From positions 1 through 59,194 of the forward strand of contig JAITQE010000001.1 in NCBI GenBank assembly GCA_031289055.1: a stretch of 59,194 nt of DNA. Reading direction: 5' to 3'. The DNA is from Candidatus Endomicrobiellum porotermitis. Lineage in GTDB: Bacteria; Elusimicrobiota; Endomicrobiia; Endomicrobiales; Endomicrobiaceae. How positions within the stretch are numbered: the first letter of the stretch is position 1; each line of letters starts with the position of its first letter. Of the stretch, positions 16,267 to 24,729 are shown piece by piece. The position numbers and the translations under genes are program-made. Below the pieces are notes generated by a model, which made no database searches, was not told where the DNA came from, and was given only the letters and a program-made list of their open reading frames with translations.

Positions 16267-16950
16267 ATGGACGAGAAAAATAAATATTCAAATATAACTC
16301 TTGAACAAGTGAAAAAGAATCCTATTGTTAATGTTTTTGTCAGATCTGCTAACGAATACTTGGGAACTCTCGGATATACCGAACATGGCGTGAGGCATGT
16401 CGGTTTAGTTGCGTCTATAGCTGAAAATGTTTTGTTATACCTTGACTATCCCAAAAGAATTCAGGAACTTGCGGGCATAGCGGGGTATATCCACGATATC
16501 GGCAATGTTGTAAACAGACGAGATCACGGGCAGTCCGCGGCTTTACTTGCCATGAAGCTGTTGAAAGATATGGGAATGACTCCTGAAGAGACGTCTTTGG
16601 TAATGTCGGCAATAGGAAATCACGAAGAACAGTCGGGGGATCCTGTAAATCCTATGGCTGCGGCTTTGATTCTTGCGGATAAGTCGGATGTGCATAAAAC
16701 GCGCGTTAGAAACCGCGATATGTCAAAGTACGATATACACGATAGGGTGAACTTCGCGGTTGAAAAGTCTTTTTTAAAAGTAATCAAAGAAAAAAAAATC
16801 ATATCGCTTCAGCTTGCCATAGATACTCAAATATCAAAAGTCATGGAATATTTTGAGATTTTTATGTCTAGAATGCTCATGTGCAGAAGAGCGGCAAGTT
16901 TCTTAAATTGTGCGTTTGAGTTAATAATAAACGAGAGGAAATTACTCTAA
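16267..16950 (+). CDS. HD-domain phosphohydrolase, copy 2
   Basis: A 227-aa paralogue of the protein at 14025, with the same plan: GYTEHGVRHVG, YIHDIGN, RRDHGQS, GNHEEQSGDPVNPMAAALILADKSDV, and a C-terminal VMEYFEIFMSR followed by CRRAASFLNC. Metal residues are complete. The gap after yajC is 55 bases with only a weak ribosome site (CGGA), and its stop shares one base with secD. Placement in a Sec operon is conserved-looking but its link to export is unproven. Confidence 0.82.
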   Translation: MDEKNKYSNITLEQVKKNPIVNVFVRSANEYLGTLGYTEHGVRHVGLVASIAENVLLYLDYPKRIQELAGIAGYIHDIGNVVNRRDHGQSAALLAMKLLKDMGMTPEETSLVMSAIGNHEEQSGDPVNPMAAALILADKSDVHKTRVRNRDMSKYDIHDRVNFAVEKSFLKVIKEKKIISLQLAIDTQISKVMEYFEIFMSRMLMCRRAASFLNCAFELIINERKLL

Positions 16951-18377
16951 TGAGCAAAACCAAATGGAAGTTATGGACTACGTTGGCGTTATTAACTTTT
17001 TCAGTTTGGGCTTTATGGCCTTCTATAAATTGGTCGTTAATGTCTGCTGATGGAAAAGCGCGGGCTGAAAAAGAAAAAGATCCTATTTTGGGCAAAGCTA
17101 TAAAATTAGGCTTGGACTTAAAAGGCGGCACGCATCTTCTTTTAGAAGTGGATTCTTCTCAATTAGATGCGAATATGAAAATAAAAGATGCGGTTGATAG
17201 AGCTATTGAAATTATGCGAAATAGAGTGGACCAGTTTGGCGTAGCGGAGCCCTTGATAACGAGGCAGGGAGAAAAATGGATAGTGATTCAACTTCCCGGT
17301 ATTAAAGACCCTCAAGCCGCCAAAGATCTTATAGGCAAAACCGCTTTGCTTGAATTTAGAATAGTAAACAACGGCAACGAAGCTAATAAAGCTCTGGATT
17401 TGATTAGAGACAAGGGTATCGCTCCTATTCACTATCGCCAAAACCCTTCGGCGTATCCTGATATACAAGCTGCGATGCCGCAAGATGCTTCTGTTTTTGA
17501 AAGTAAAGAAGACTCAAGATATTATATTTTGGACAAAGCTCTGTTGACGGGCGCGTCGCTTACAAACGCTAAGGTTGATTTTGGCGGACAGTTTGGGCAA
17601 CCTGTTGTTGCGATAGAATTTAATAGAGAAGGAGCAAGAACGTTTGAAGAAGTTACGGGAAAAAATATACAAAAAAATCTTGCTATAGTTCTTGACGGGA
17701 TTGTTCAGTCCGCGCCTGTGATAAATCAAAAAATACCCGAAGGGAAAGCGGTTATACAAGGCGGTTTTAACGCGGAGTCTGCAAAGCTTCTGGCGACTGT
17801 GCTTAGAGCTGGCGCTCTCCCTGCGCCCGTTAGGGTTATAGAAGAGAGAACGGTAGGTCCTACTCTTGGGGATGATTCGATAAAGAGCGGTTTTATGTCG
17901 GCTTTAATAGGCGTGCTTGTAGTTTTTGCTTTTATGATAGCTTACTATCGAGCTTCGGGCGTTATTGCGGACGTCGCTTTGGCTTTAAACTTAATAATGC
18001 TTATGGCGGCAATAGCGTATTTCCAATTTACGCTTACGCTTCCGGGCGTGGCGGGTATAGCGCTGACTCTTGCGATGGCTGTCGATGCGAATGTTTTAAT
18101 ACTTGAAAGAATACGCGAAGAGCTTGCTACGGGGAAAACGGCGAGGGTGGCTGTTGACGCAGGGTATAAAAAAGTTTTTTGGACTATTTTTGACGCAAAT
18201 ATAACAACGCTTATCGCGGCGGTTTTCTTATTCCAATTTGGGACAGGTCCCATAAAGGGGTTTGCGGTTACTCTCTCAATAGGTCTTATTGTCAGCATGT
18301 TTACGGCGGTAACGGTAACCAAACTTATATATGATTTTTTGTTTAAAGAAAATCTTTTGCTCAAAATAAAAATATAA
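16950..18377 (+). CDS. secD: protein translocase subunit SecD
   Basis: Membrane component that uses the proton gradient to help pull exported proteins through SecYEG. The 475-aa protein has one N-terminal membrane helix (about 8-28), a periplasmic region beginning LGLDLKGGTHLLLEV with the P1 domain, and five C-terminal helices with the conserved GVAGIALTLAMAVDANVLILERIREE segment. It is at the shorter end for SecD. secF begins 12 bases later. Confidence 0.96.
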   Translation: MSKTKWKLWTTLALLTFSVWALWPSINWSLMSADGKARAEKEKDPILGKAIKLGLDLKGGTHLLLEVDSSQLDANMKIKDAVDRAIEIMRNRVDQFGVAEPLITRQGEKWIVIQLPGIKDPQAAKDLIGKTALLEFRIVNNGNEANKALDLIRDKGIAPIHYRQNPSAYPDIQAAMPQDASVFESKEDSRYYILDKALLTGASLTNAKVDFGGQFGQPVVAIEFNREGARTFEEVTGKNIQKNLAIVLDGIVQSAPVINQKIPEGKAVIQGGFNAESAKLLATVLRAGALPAPVRVIEERTVGPTLGDDSIKSGFMSALIGVLVVFAFMIAYYRASGVIADVALALNLIMLMAAIAYFQFTLTLPGVAGIALTLAMAVDANVLILERIREELATGKTARVAVDAGYKKVFWTIFDANITTLIAAVFLFQFGTGPIKGFAVTLSIGLIVSMFTAVTVTKLIYDFLFKENLLLKIKI

Positions 18378-18389
18378 TCGGAGGTTATA

Positions 18390-19322
18390 GTGCAAATCTT
18401 CAAATCCGCGAATATAAATTTTATAGAGAAACGTCGTAATTTTTTCTTATTCACGGCTTTTATGCTTTTGATTACAGTTTTTGCTTTTATTTATAGAGGC
18501 GGCCCTAATTATGGCATAGATTTTACCGGCGGCGTCCTTATGCAAGCGTCTTTTCAACGGGATGTTGACTTGCAAAACGTTCGTAAAGCTTTAGAGCAGA
18601 GCAAATTAGGCTCCTTTGAATTGCAAAGTTCTGATAATCTAATCTTAATTAGAGCTAAGAAAAACGTAGAATCCCAAGATGAGTTTGAAAAAGCCGTAAA
18701 AGAAGCTATGCGGGCGGAATTCCCTAATAATCCTATGGCTATGGATAGAGTAGAATACGTAGGTCCAAGCGTCGGGGCGTATCTTTCCAAACAAGCTCTT
18801 TACGCGTTCTTTTTTGCGTTTGTCGGAATGATTGCTTACGTGGCGTTTAGATTTAAGTCGGGTCTATGGGGCGCGGCTGCGGTTTTAGGCATAATTCACG
18901 ATGTAGTTATATCTTTTGGTTTTGTGATTCTTGCAAATAAAGAAGTTAATATAACGGTTATTGCGGCTCTTCTTACGGTGGCCGGTTATTCAATAAACGA
19001 TACGATTGTTTTGTTTGATAGAATAAAAGAAAATCTAAGATTTTTAGCAAAAGAAGATTTTGGAAAAGTTATAAACAAGAGCATAAACGAAGTTCTTACA
19101 AGAACCGTTGTTACTTCTTTGACGGTGTTTATCGTCGCGTCGTCTTTATTTTTCTTTGGCGGAGAGGTAATACACACGTTCGCGTATATAATGCTTATAG
19201 GAACGTCGCTTGGAGTGTTTTCCTCTTTGTTTGTTTGCGCTCCTATTGTATATGAATGGGAACAAAGAAGAAGAAATAGGTTTAAAATTGCGGCAAAAAA
19301 GGGTTGCGTTGGCTCAAGATAA
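18390..19322 (+). CDS. secF: protein translocase subunit SecF
   Basis: Partner of SecD, 310 aa, six membrane helices. It shows GIDFTGGVLMQ near the start of the periplasmic domain and the conserved membrane segment GYSINDTIVLFDRIKE, plus NEVLTRTVVTSLT. It starts with GTG at 18390, supported by GGAGG at 18380-18384. The stop shares a base with the next gene. Confidence 0.95.
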   Translation: MQIFKSANINFIEKRRNFFLFTAFMLLITVFAFIYRGGPNYGIDFTGGVLMQASFQRDVDLQNVRKALEQSKLGSFELQSSDNLILIRAKKNVESQDEFEKAVKEAMRAEFPNNPMAMDRVEYVGPSVGAYLSKQALYAFFFAFVGMIAYVAFRFKSGLWGAAAVLGIIHDVVISFGFVILANKEVNITVIAALLTVAGYSINDTIVLFDRIKENLRFLAKEDFGKVINKSINEVLTRTVVTSLTVFIVASSLFFFGGEVIHTFAYIMLIGTSLGVFSSLFVCAPIVYEWEQRRRNRFKIAAKKGCVGSR

Positions 19323-19894
19323 TGCGAAAGATAAAGAATTTCAAAATAAGCGTGCGCGTAAAAGATATTTCGCGGGTAGTTGGAAAGCTTACAAATACCG
19401 TTGATACGCCGGTTGAGTTGGAAGAGTCTGTTCAACGCTGCTGTCGTTTTTATGTTAATTTTTTATCGCCGTCGGTTGTTTATGATACCTTTTCAAAAGA
19501 GTCTTTGCCTTTTGTTTACGAAAAAGACGTTCCTGCAAAATGGGCGGCGGAAAGCTTTTTCTTTGTTACAATAGGCGGTGCTATTGAAGAGGAATACAAA
19601 AAAGATGAAAACGCGTTTGGAGAGCATACGGGCAAGATTGTTTCGGCTATAGCTGTTGACGCGTTGGATCAATCTAAGAATTTTGCGCGAAGAATTATAT
19701 CTAGCGAAGCTCAAGATGAAAATTGCGAAATAACAAGAGCCGTTAATATAGCCAATGAATATTACGAAGAAGTCTCTAAGGTTATTCCGACCGATAAAAT
19801 AGGCGTAAGCGCGAAAGCGGGCGTTATTTGTCCAAAATATTCATCTGCGGGCTTATTTTACTGGATTCCGTCAAAGAAAAAGACCAAGAAGTAA
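19322..19894 (+). CDS. stand-alone MetH activation-domain-like protein
   Basis: A 190-aa protein whose C-terminal two thirds resemble the S-adenosylmethionine-binding reactivation domain of B12-dependent methionine synthase: an acidic-helix region GGAIEEEYK followed by VSAIAVDALDQSKNFARRI, then a terminal IGVSAKAGVICPKYSSAGLFYW segment that parallels the domain's IGV..S..M.P..S.SG motif. The similarity is by eye and moderate. It starts at ATG 19322, one base into the secF stop; the TTG at 19304 is unlikely. If correct, it would be a free reactivator of a corrinoid methyltransferase, which is not encoded in this window. Its position behind secDF is odd. Confidence 0.55.
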   Translation: MRKIKNFKISVRVKDISRVVGKLTNTVDTPVELEESVQRCCRFYVNFLSPSVVYDTFSKESLPFVYEKDVPAKWAAESFFFVTIGGAIEEEYKKDENAFGEHTGKIVSAIAVDALDQSKNFARRIISSEAQDENCEITRAVNIANEYYEEVSKVIPTDKIGVSAKAGVICPKYSSAGLFYWIPSKKKTKK

Positions 19895-19964
19895 TTGTGT
19901 TGTTTGCGGTTGTCGTCATTTCCGATGGTTAGCGTAACTTAATAATACTTGGTATATCTATATC

Positions 19965-21212
19965 ATGTCAAAGATTTATTTAGCTCTATATAACGCGCTT
20001 GTAGTTTTTGCGTTGCCTTTAATCGCAATAGCGGTTTTGTTTAGCAAAAAATATAGAAAAGAATTGTTCTACAAAATATCCGAACGATTCGCTTGCTACA
20101 ATTTTTCCGACTTGAATTCAAAAAAGAAAACTGTTTGGATACACTGCGCTTCTCTTGGAGAAGTTCGCGCCATAGAGCCTATCTTGGACAATCTAAAAGA
20201 TGATTGCTTCATAGTTTTAACGACCATTACAAAAAGCGGCAGAGAATACGCCGCGAAATTGCAAAAAGCCGACTTTGTGCGTTTGCTTCCCTTAGATATC
20301 TATCCTATAATGAACAAGGCGTTTGGCGTTATAAAACCTGACTTGATCGTTATTGTTGAAACGGAATTTTGGGCTTCAATGCTTTATGCGGCGTCGCGTA
20401 AGGATATAAAAATTATAACCGTCAACGGCAGAATGTCGGAAGAATCGTTTGGCGGTTACAAAAAAGCGAGATTTTTCTGGAGAAAATTTGTAGGGCTTAT
20501 CGACGTTGTTATTGCAAGAGGCGCAGAAGACGCTGACAGATTTAGATATTTGACGGAAGAAAAAAGCGCTATTTTAGTTTCAGGCAACATAAAATACGAT
20601 AGGGATTTTACGTCGGTTGCCCGAAGAAAAGAAATTTTGTTTAAAAAGTCGGATTTTGTTTTTACGGCGGGCAGCACAAAAGGAAACGAAGAAGCTGTTA
20701 TTGCCGATGCGTATGTAAAAGCCGGCGGAAATTTTAAAGTATTTCTTGCGCCCAGAAACCTTGCGAGAATTTCCGAAGTCGCAAAGCTTCTTGAAGATAA
20801 AGGCGTAAAATATTCTTTATTTTCTAAAAATGATTTCGCGGGAGAGTTTATTTTGGTCGATGTTTTCGGCAAACTTCAAAATATATATTCAATTTCCGAC
20901 GTATGCTATGTCGGCGGATCTCTAGTGGATAAGGGCGGGCAAAATCCTATAGAGCCGTCGGCGTATGGCAAACCTACGCTGTTTGGCAAATATATGGATA
21001 ACTTCAAAACTGAAGCGGAAAGTCTCTTGAAAAACGGGGGGGCTTTTATTGTTAAAGATGCGGACGACTTGGCGAGCAAGATAAAAGAATTTATGACAAA
21101 CGTATCCTTTCTTAAACGTACCGGGTCCAATGCGCTGAAAACTGTGCGCGATCAAAAAGGCGCGGTGGCTTTTACGTTAGAGAAAATAAAAGAGATTTTA
21201 GATGCAAAATAA
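19965..21212 (+). CDS. waaA: Kdo transferase
   Basis: Adds 3-deoxy-D-manno-octulosonate to lipid A precursor at the inner membrane (GT30 family). The 415-aa protein starts with a membrane anchor (LYNALVVFALPLIAIAVLF) and continues with WIHCASLGEVRAIEPIL, VVTETEFW-like VIVETEFWASM and the donor-binding segment GGSLVDKGGQNPIEPSAYGKP. It is clear evidence of a diderm envelope with LPS. The last 11 bases overlap the next gene, starting a four-gene LPS-core cluster. Confidence 0.93.
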   Translation: MSKIYLALYNALVVFALPLIAIAVLFSKKYRKELFYKISERFACYNFSDLNSKKKTVWIHCASLGEVRAIEPILDNLKDDCFIVLTTITKSGREYAAKLQKADFVRLLPLDIYPIMNKAFGVIKPDLIVIVETEFWASMLYAASRKDIKIITVNGRMSEESFGGYKKARFFWRKFVGLIDVVIARGAEDADRFRYLTEEKSAILVSGNIKYDRDFTSVARRKEILFKKSDFVFTAGSTKGNEEAVIADAYVKAGGNFKVFLAPRNLARISEVAKLLEDKGVKYSLFSKNDFAGEFILVDVFGKLQNIYSISDVCYVGGSLVDKGGQNPIEPSAYGKPTLFGKYMDNFKTEAESLLKNGGAFIVKDADDLASKIKEFMTNVSFLKRTGSNALKTVRDQKGAVAFTLEKIKEILDAK

Positions 21213-22872
21213 AGTTTTGCTTAAGATGGTAATATTTATATGTCGCCTAATAGACAAAACTTTAAGAAAGAAATCGTTAAACGACGCTTTCCACTATCCT
21301 AAGCCGTCAATATATCCTTTCTGGCATGGGAATGAACTTCCCATGTTGATGTCAAATCAAAAAAGAAATATCGTTATTATGGTAAGTTTGTCAAACGACG
21401 GCGATCTGCTGTCGCAGGTTTTGCAAAGTTTCGGATATTTAACCGTCAGAGGTTCTTCAACAAGAGGAGGAGAAAGAGGTCTGATAGAAATAATAAGATA
21501 CGCTCGCGAAGGGTATTCTCCGGCTTTTGCTGCCGACGGTCCTAAAGGTCCTTATCGTAAATTAAAATCCGGCGTTATATACGCCGCTCAAAAAACGGGC
21601 ATGCCTATAGTTCCGATAAATTGTTCTCCAAAAAATAAAATTGTTTTGAAAAAGACTTGGGATAAAACGGTAATCCCTCTTCCTTTTTCAAAAGCCGTTC
21701 AAATTTACGGCGAGCCGATTTATATAAATAAAAACGACGACATTGAAGCGAAAAGGGTTTTAGTTGAACAAAAACTGAATAAATTAAGCGAGTTTACGGA
21801 CAAATATTATTGGAGCGAAGATATGTTAAAGTATTTGGAATACCACCCGGCTCCAAAAATTTTGATAGTGCAGCCAAGCAGGCTTGGCGATATTATTTTC
21901 TCGTTGCCGACGCTTGCCGCTATAAAGAAAAAGTTTCCTTGCGCAAGATTAAGCTGGATAGCGGATGAGCGTTGTTTTGAAATTTTGGAAGGCAATCCTA
22001 TCCTTGAAAATATTTTTATATGGGATAGAAAACGGATTTCGCTTAATTATTACGGAAAATTAAGAAAACGATTGAGAACGCAAAAGTTTGATTTGAGCGT
22101 AGATTTGCACGGTCTCGCAAAGTCGGCAATGCTTGTTAAGCTTGCCGGCGCAAAGTTTAAAATAGCGTCATCTTCCACCAACGGCATGAGAGAGTTTTCT
22201 TGGCTGTTCTCAAAAGAGATTAAATCTCCGCAAGAGCGCCATTGCGTGGAACGTCACTTTGAAGTTGCGAAGTATTTGGGCTGTTCCGACGATATAAATT
22301 ATCCTATTCATACGTCCGACGAAAGTTTTAAAAGCGTAGAAAACAAGCTTTTAAAAGACAATGTAAATTTGGAAAAGACGATAGGCGTTCACTCGGGCGG
22401 CGGATGGCTTTCTAGAAGATGGGATGCGGCAAACTATGCGGTTTTGGCTAAAAGGTTGAAAACGGAGCTTAATTCCGATATTGTTCTTATAGGCGGGAAA
22501 GAAGGCGGTAGCGGCGAAAAAGGTTTAAATGAAGAAATAATTTCAGCCGCAGGCGTTAAAATAACCGACATGACTGGCAAATTTGCGTTAAAAGAATTGT
22601 GCGCGTTCTTAAAAATGTGTAAAGTCTTTGTAGGCAATGAAGCGGGACCCATGCACATAGCGACGGCGTTAAATGTTCAGGCTGTGGCCATCCTCGGACC
22701 TACGGACGTCAATCGCACGGGACCGTACAAAGGCAATACAAAAGTTATACAACATAAAATGGACTGCCAACCCTGCAGAAACAGAAATTGCGTAAACCCT
22801 AAATGTATGCGGGCGGTAACGGTTGACGAAGTTTTTGAAGAAGTAAAAAAGAAATACTCGCGATCTTTATGA
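21202..22872 (+). CDS. fusion: DUF374 acyltransferase-like domain + GT9 heptosyltransferase
   Basis: A 556-aa two-domain protein. Residues about 1-200 match the DUF374/LPLAT-like group (FWHGNELPMLM, LSNDGDLLSQVLQ, GSSTRGGERGL, ADGPKGPYRKLKSG, PIVPIN). Residues about 215-550 are an ADP-heptose:LPS heptosyltransferase of the WaaF type (IVQPSRLGDIIFSLPTL, GVHSGGGWLSRRW, GNEAGPMHIATAL, GPTDVNRTGPY). The two parts are usually separate proteins. The joint sits near a DKYYWSEDMLKYLEYHPAP linker with no frameshift. Both domains keep their motifs, so I infer a bifunctional LPS-assembly enzyme at the inner membrane. Confidence 0.85.
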   Translation: MQNKVLLKMVIFICRLIDKTLRKKSLNDAFHYPKPSIYPFWHGNELPMLMSNQKRNIVIMVSLSNDGDLLSQVLQSFGYLTVRGSSTRGGERGLIEIIRYAREGYSPAFAADGPKGPYRKLKSGVIYAAQKTGMPIVPINCSPKNKIVLKKTWDKTVIPLPFSKAVQIYGEPIYINKNDDIEAKRVLVEQKLNKLSEFTDKYYWSEDMLKYLEYHPAPKILIVQPSRLGDIIFSLPTLAAIKKKFPCARLSWIADERCFEILEGNPILENIFIWDRKRISLNYYGKLRKRLRTQKFDLSVDLHGLAKSAMLVKLAGAKFKIASSSTNGMREFSWLFSKEIKSPQERHCVERHFEVAKYLGCSDDINYPIHTSDESFKSVENKLLKDNVNLEKTIGVHSGGGWLSRRWDAANYAVLAKRLKTELNSDIVLIGGKEGGSGEKGLNEEIISAAGVKITDMTGKFALKELCAFLKMCKVFVGNEAGPMHIATALNVQAVAILGPTDVNRTGPYKGNTKVIQHKMDCQPCRNRNCVNPKCMRAVTVDEVFEEVKKKYSRSL

Positions 22873-23798
22873 ACGTTTTAATAATTAAACCGAGTTCTTT
22901 TGGCGATATTGTTCAAGCTTTGCCGTGCGCAAACGCTTTAAAGCGGGCGTACTCCGACTGCAATATAAGTTGGGTCGTTTTTAAAAATTGGGAACAAATT
23001 CCTAAATTGTGTCCTGATATTGACGACGTTATAATTTGGGATAGACAAAGAGGAATTAGAGGTTTTCTTGACGTTTTAAGATCTGTAAGACAATCCGAGT
23101 ACGATATAATAATAGATTTGCAGGGGCTTTTAAGAAGCGCGCTTCTTGCAAAATTTGCCAAAGCGAAAATCAAAGTCGGCGCTCCTGGCATGAAAGAGCT
23201 TAGTAATCTTTTAATTAAGGAAGCCTATCCGGAAAAAGCCGATACGAACGCTACCTTAAGAAATCTTGAGGCTATTCGTTTCCTAACGGGAGAAACTTTT
23301 CAACCTGAAGTAAGCGTAAAGATAAATGCGGACGTCAATAGAATTTTAAACGATAACGGAGTTTCAAAAGAGTTTGTTGCGTTCGCTCCGTTTGCAAGAG
23401 GAAAAGGCAAAAATTGGGGCGTTGATAATTACCTTAAGTTAATAGGCTTAATTAAAAGAAAATTCGCCTATATGCAGATAGTTGTGTTGGGAGCAAAATC
23501 AGATTTCGGCGAAATACAATCGAACGAGGTCGTAGATTTGCGCGGTAAAACTTCAATAGAAGAGCTTGCGGGGGTCTTATCAAAAAGCAAAGCGGTTGTC
23601 GGGGCAGACACAGGTCCTACGCATTTATCGGCCGTATTAAACGTTCCTTCGGTATTTATATTCGGTCGTTCGGATATAAATGAAACCGCTCCTTTCTTAG
23701 GCAGATTTTCTTTGCTTATAAATAAAGAAGACGAAGATAATATAAACGCTGTAAAACCTGAGGCTGTTTTCTTGGAAATAGAAAAATGGATAAGATAG
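22869..23798 (+). CDS. GT9 family heptosyltransferase, WaaC-like
   Basis: A 309-aa glycosyltransferase of family 9, which transfers ADP-heptose to LPS core. Motifs are IIKPSSFGDIVQALP at the N-terminus, IIDLQGLLRSALL, FAPFARGKGKNW, and the donor-binding GADTGPTHLSAVLNVPSVFIFG. Lengths and motifs fit WaaC more than WaaF. The start overlaps the fusion gene (ATGA), the end overlaps the third GT9 gene by 13 bases. Confidence 0.88.
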   Translation: MNVLIIKPSSFGDIVQALPCANALKRAYSDCNISWVVFKNWEQIPKLCPDIDDVIIWDRQRGIRGFLDVLRSVRQSEYDIIIDLQGLLRSALLAKFAKAKIKVGAPGMKELSNLLIKEAYPEKADTNATLRNLEAIRFLTGETFQPEVSVKINADVNRILNDNGVSKEFVAFAPFARGKGKNWGVDNYLKLIGLIKRKFAYMQIVVLGAKSDFGEIQSNEVVDLRGKTSIEELAGVLSKSKAVVGADTGPTHLSAVLNVPSVFIFGRSDINETAPFLGRFSLLINKEDEDNINAVKPEAVFLEIEKWIR

Positions 23799-24718
23799 TT
23801 TTTTTTCACATGAACCAGCTAGGAGACCTTGTATTTTCTCTTCCGGTCATTAAATCCGCCAAACAAGAGCTTAACGCTAAAATATATTCTGTGGTTAACC
23901 CGTCGTTGTCTCCGCTTTTAACGTCTTCTGCGCTTGCGGACGAAACGATGCCTAAAGATAAAAATGTCGTAAAATTTTTAAGAAAAGAGAAAATCGGCAA
24001 AGCGGTGCTTTTTTCCGAATCGCCGAGTTCTTTACTTTATGCGTATTTGTCTGGGATAAAAAGCAGAATAGGTTTTAAAACTGCTTCTTTAAGTTTTTTG
24101 CTTACAAAAAAAGCAAAAAGAGTCGGCGTTCCGTCTTTGTTTAACAACGAAGAATTGGGTTTCGCCGCAGGTCTTAAATCAATACGGCAAGATTATACGG
24201 GAATAATAGAGATCCCTAAAGAAAACGTAGAAAACGTAAAGAAGTGGTTTGGATATAATAATCTTGACGCGTCAAAGACGATTGCAGTTTCAATTGGCGC
24301 AAGCAAAAGACGGCAAGACAAATGTTTAGAAGAGCGCAAATGGATTGAAGTTATAAATGTTTTATCAAAAAAAGGTTTTAACTGCGTCCTTTCGGGCGCC
24401 GCGTGGGAAAAAGACATTTTGAATAACGTAGCCAAAAAATGTAGAATAACTCCGAGACTGTTTACCGCCGAGAATGGTATTTTAGACGGCGCCGCTTTTC
24501 TAAAAGAGTGCTGTTTGTTTACAGGCGTAGATTCGGGCGCTATGCATTTGGCTGCGGCTGTCGGAACAAAGTGCGTGGCGGCGTTTGGTTATACGGATCC
24601 AAGCCAAGCGGGTCCTATGCCGTTAAAAAATCATATAGTTATAAAGAAAGACAAGATTTCCGATATAGATTCTGAAGACATAATATCAAAAATTTTGCAT
24701 GCGATAAATAAAAACTAA
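23786..24718 (+). CDS. GT9 family glycosyltransferase, third copy
   Basis: A 310-aa GT9 protein: FFHMNQLGDLVFSLPVI at the N-terminus, a weaker middle region, and FTGVDSGAMHLAAAVGTKCVAAFGYTDPSQAGP as the C-terminal nucleotide-sugar site. It is more divergent than the preceding two, so the sugar is uncertain; a heptose or other core sugar is likely from context. It overlaps the upstream gene and lies 11 bases before PPi-PFK. Confidence 0.82.
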   Translation: MDKIVFFHMNQLGDLVFSLPVIKSAKQELNAKIYSVVNPSLSPLLTSSALADETMPKDKNVVKFLRKEKIGKAVLFSESPSSLLYAYLSGIKSRIGFKTASLSFLLTKKAKRVGVPSLFNNEELGFAAGLKSIRQDYTGIIEIPKENVENVKKWFGYNNLDASKTIAVSIGASKRRQDKCLEERKWIEVINVLSKKGFNCVLSGAAWEKDILNNVAKKCRITPRLFTAENGILDGAAFLKECCLFTGVDSGAMHLAAAVGTKCVAAFGYTDPSQAGPMPLKNHIVIKKDKISDIDSEDIISKILHAINKN

Positions 24719-24729
24719 GAGGAATTAAC

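Noticed and set aside
19304-19321. TTG start inside secF for the MetH-like protein
   Set aside because: ATG 19322 overlapping the secF stop is the usual coupling arrangement in this operon.
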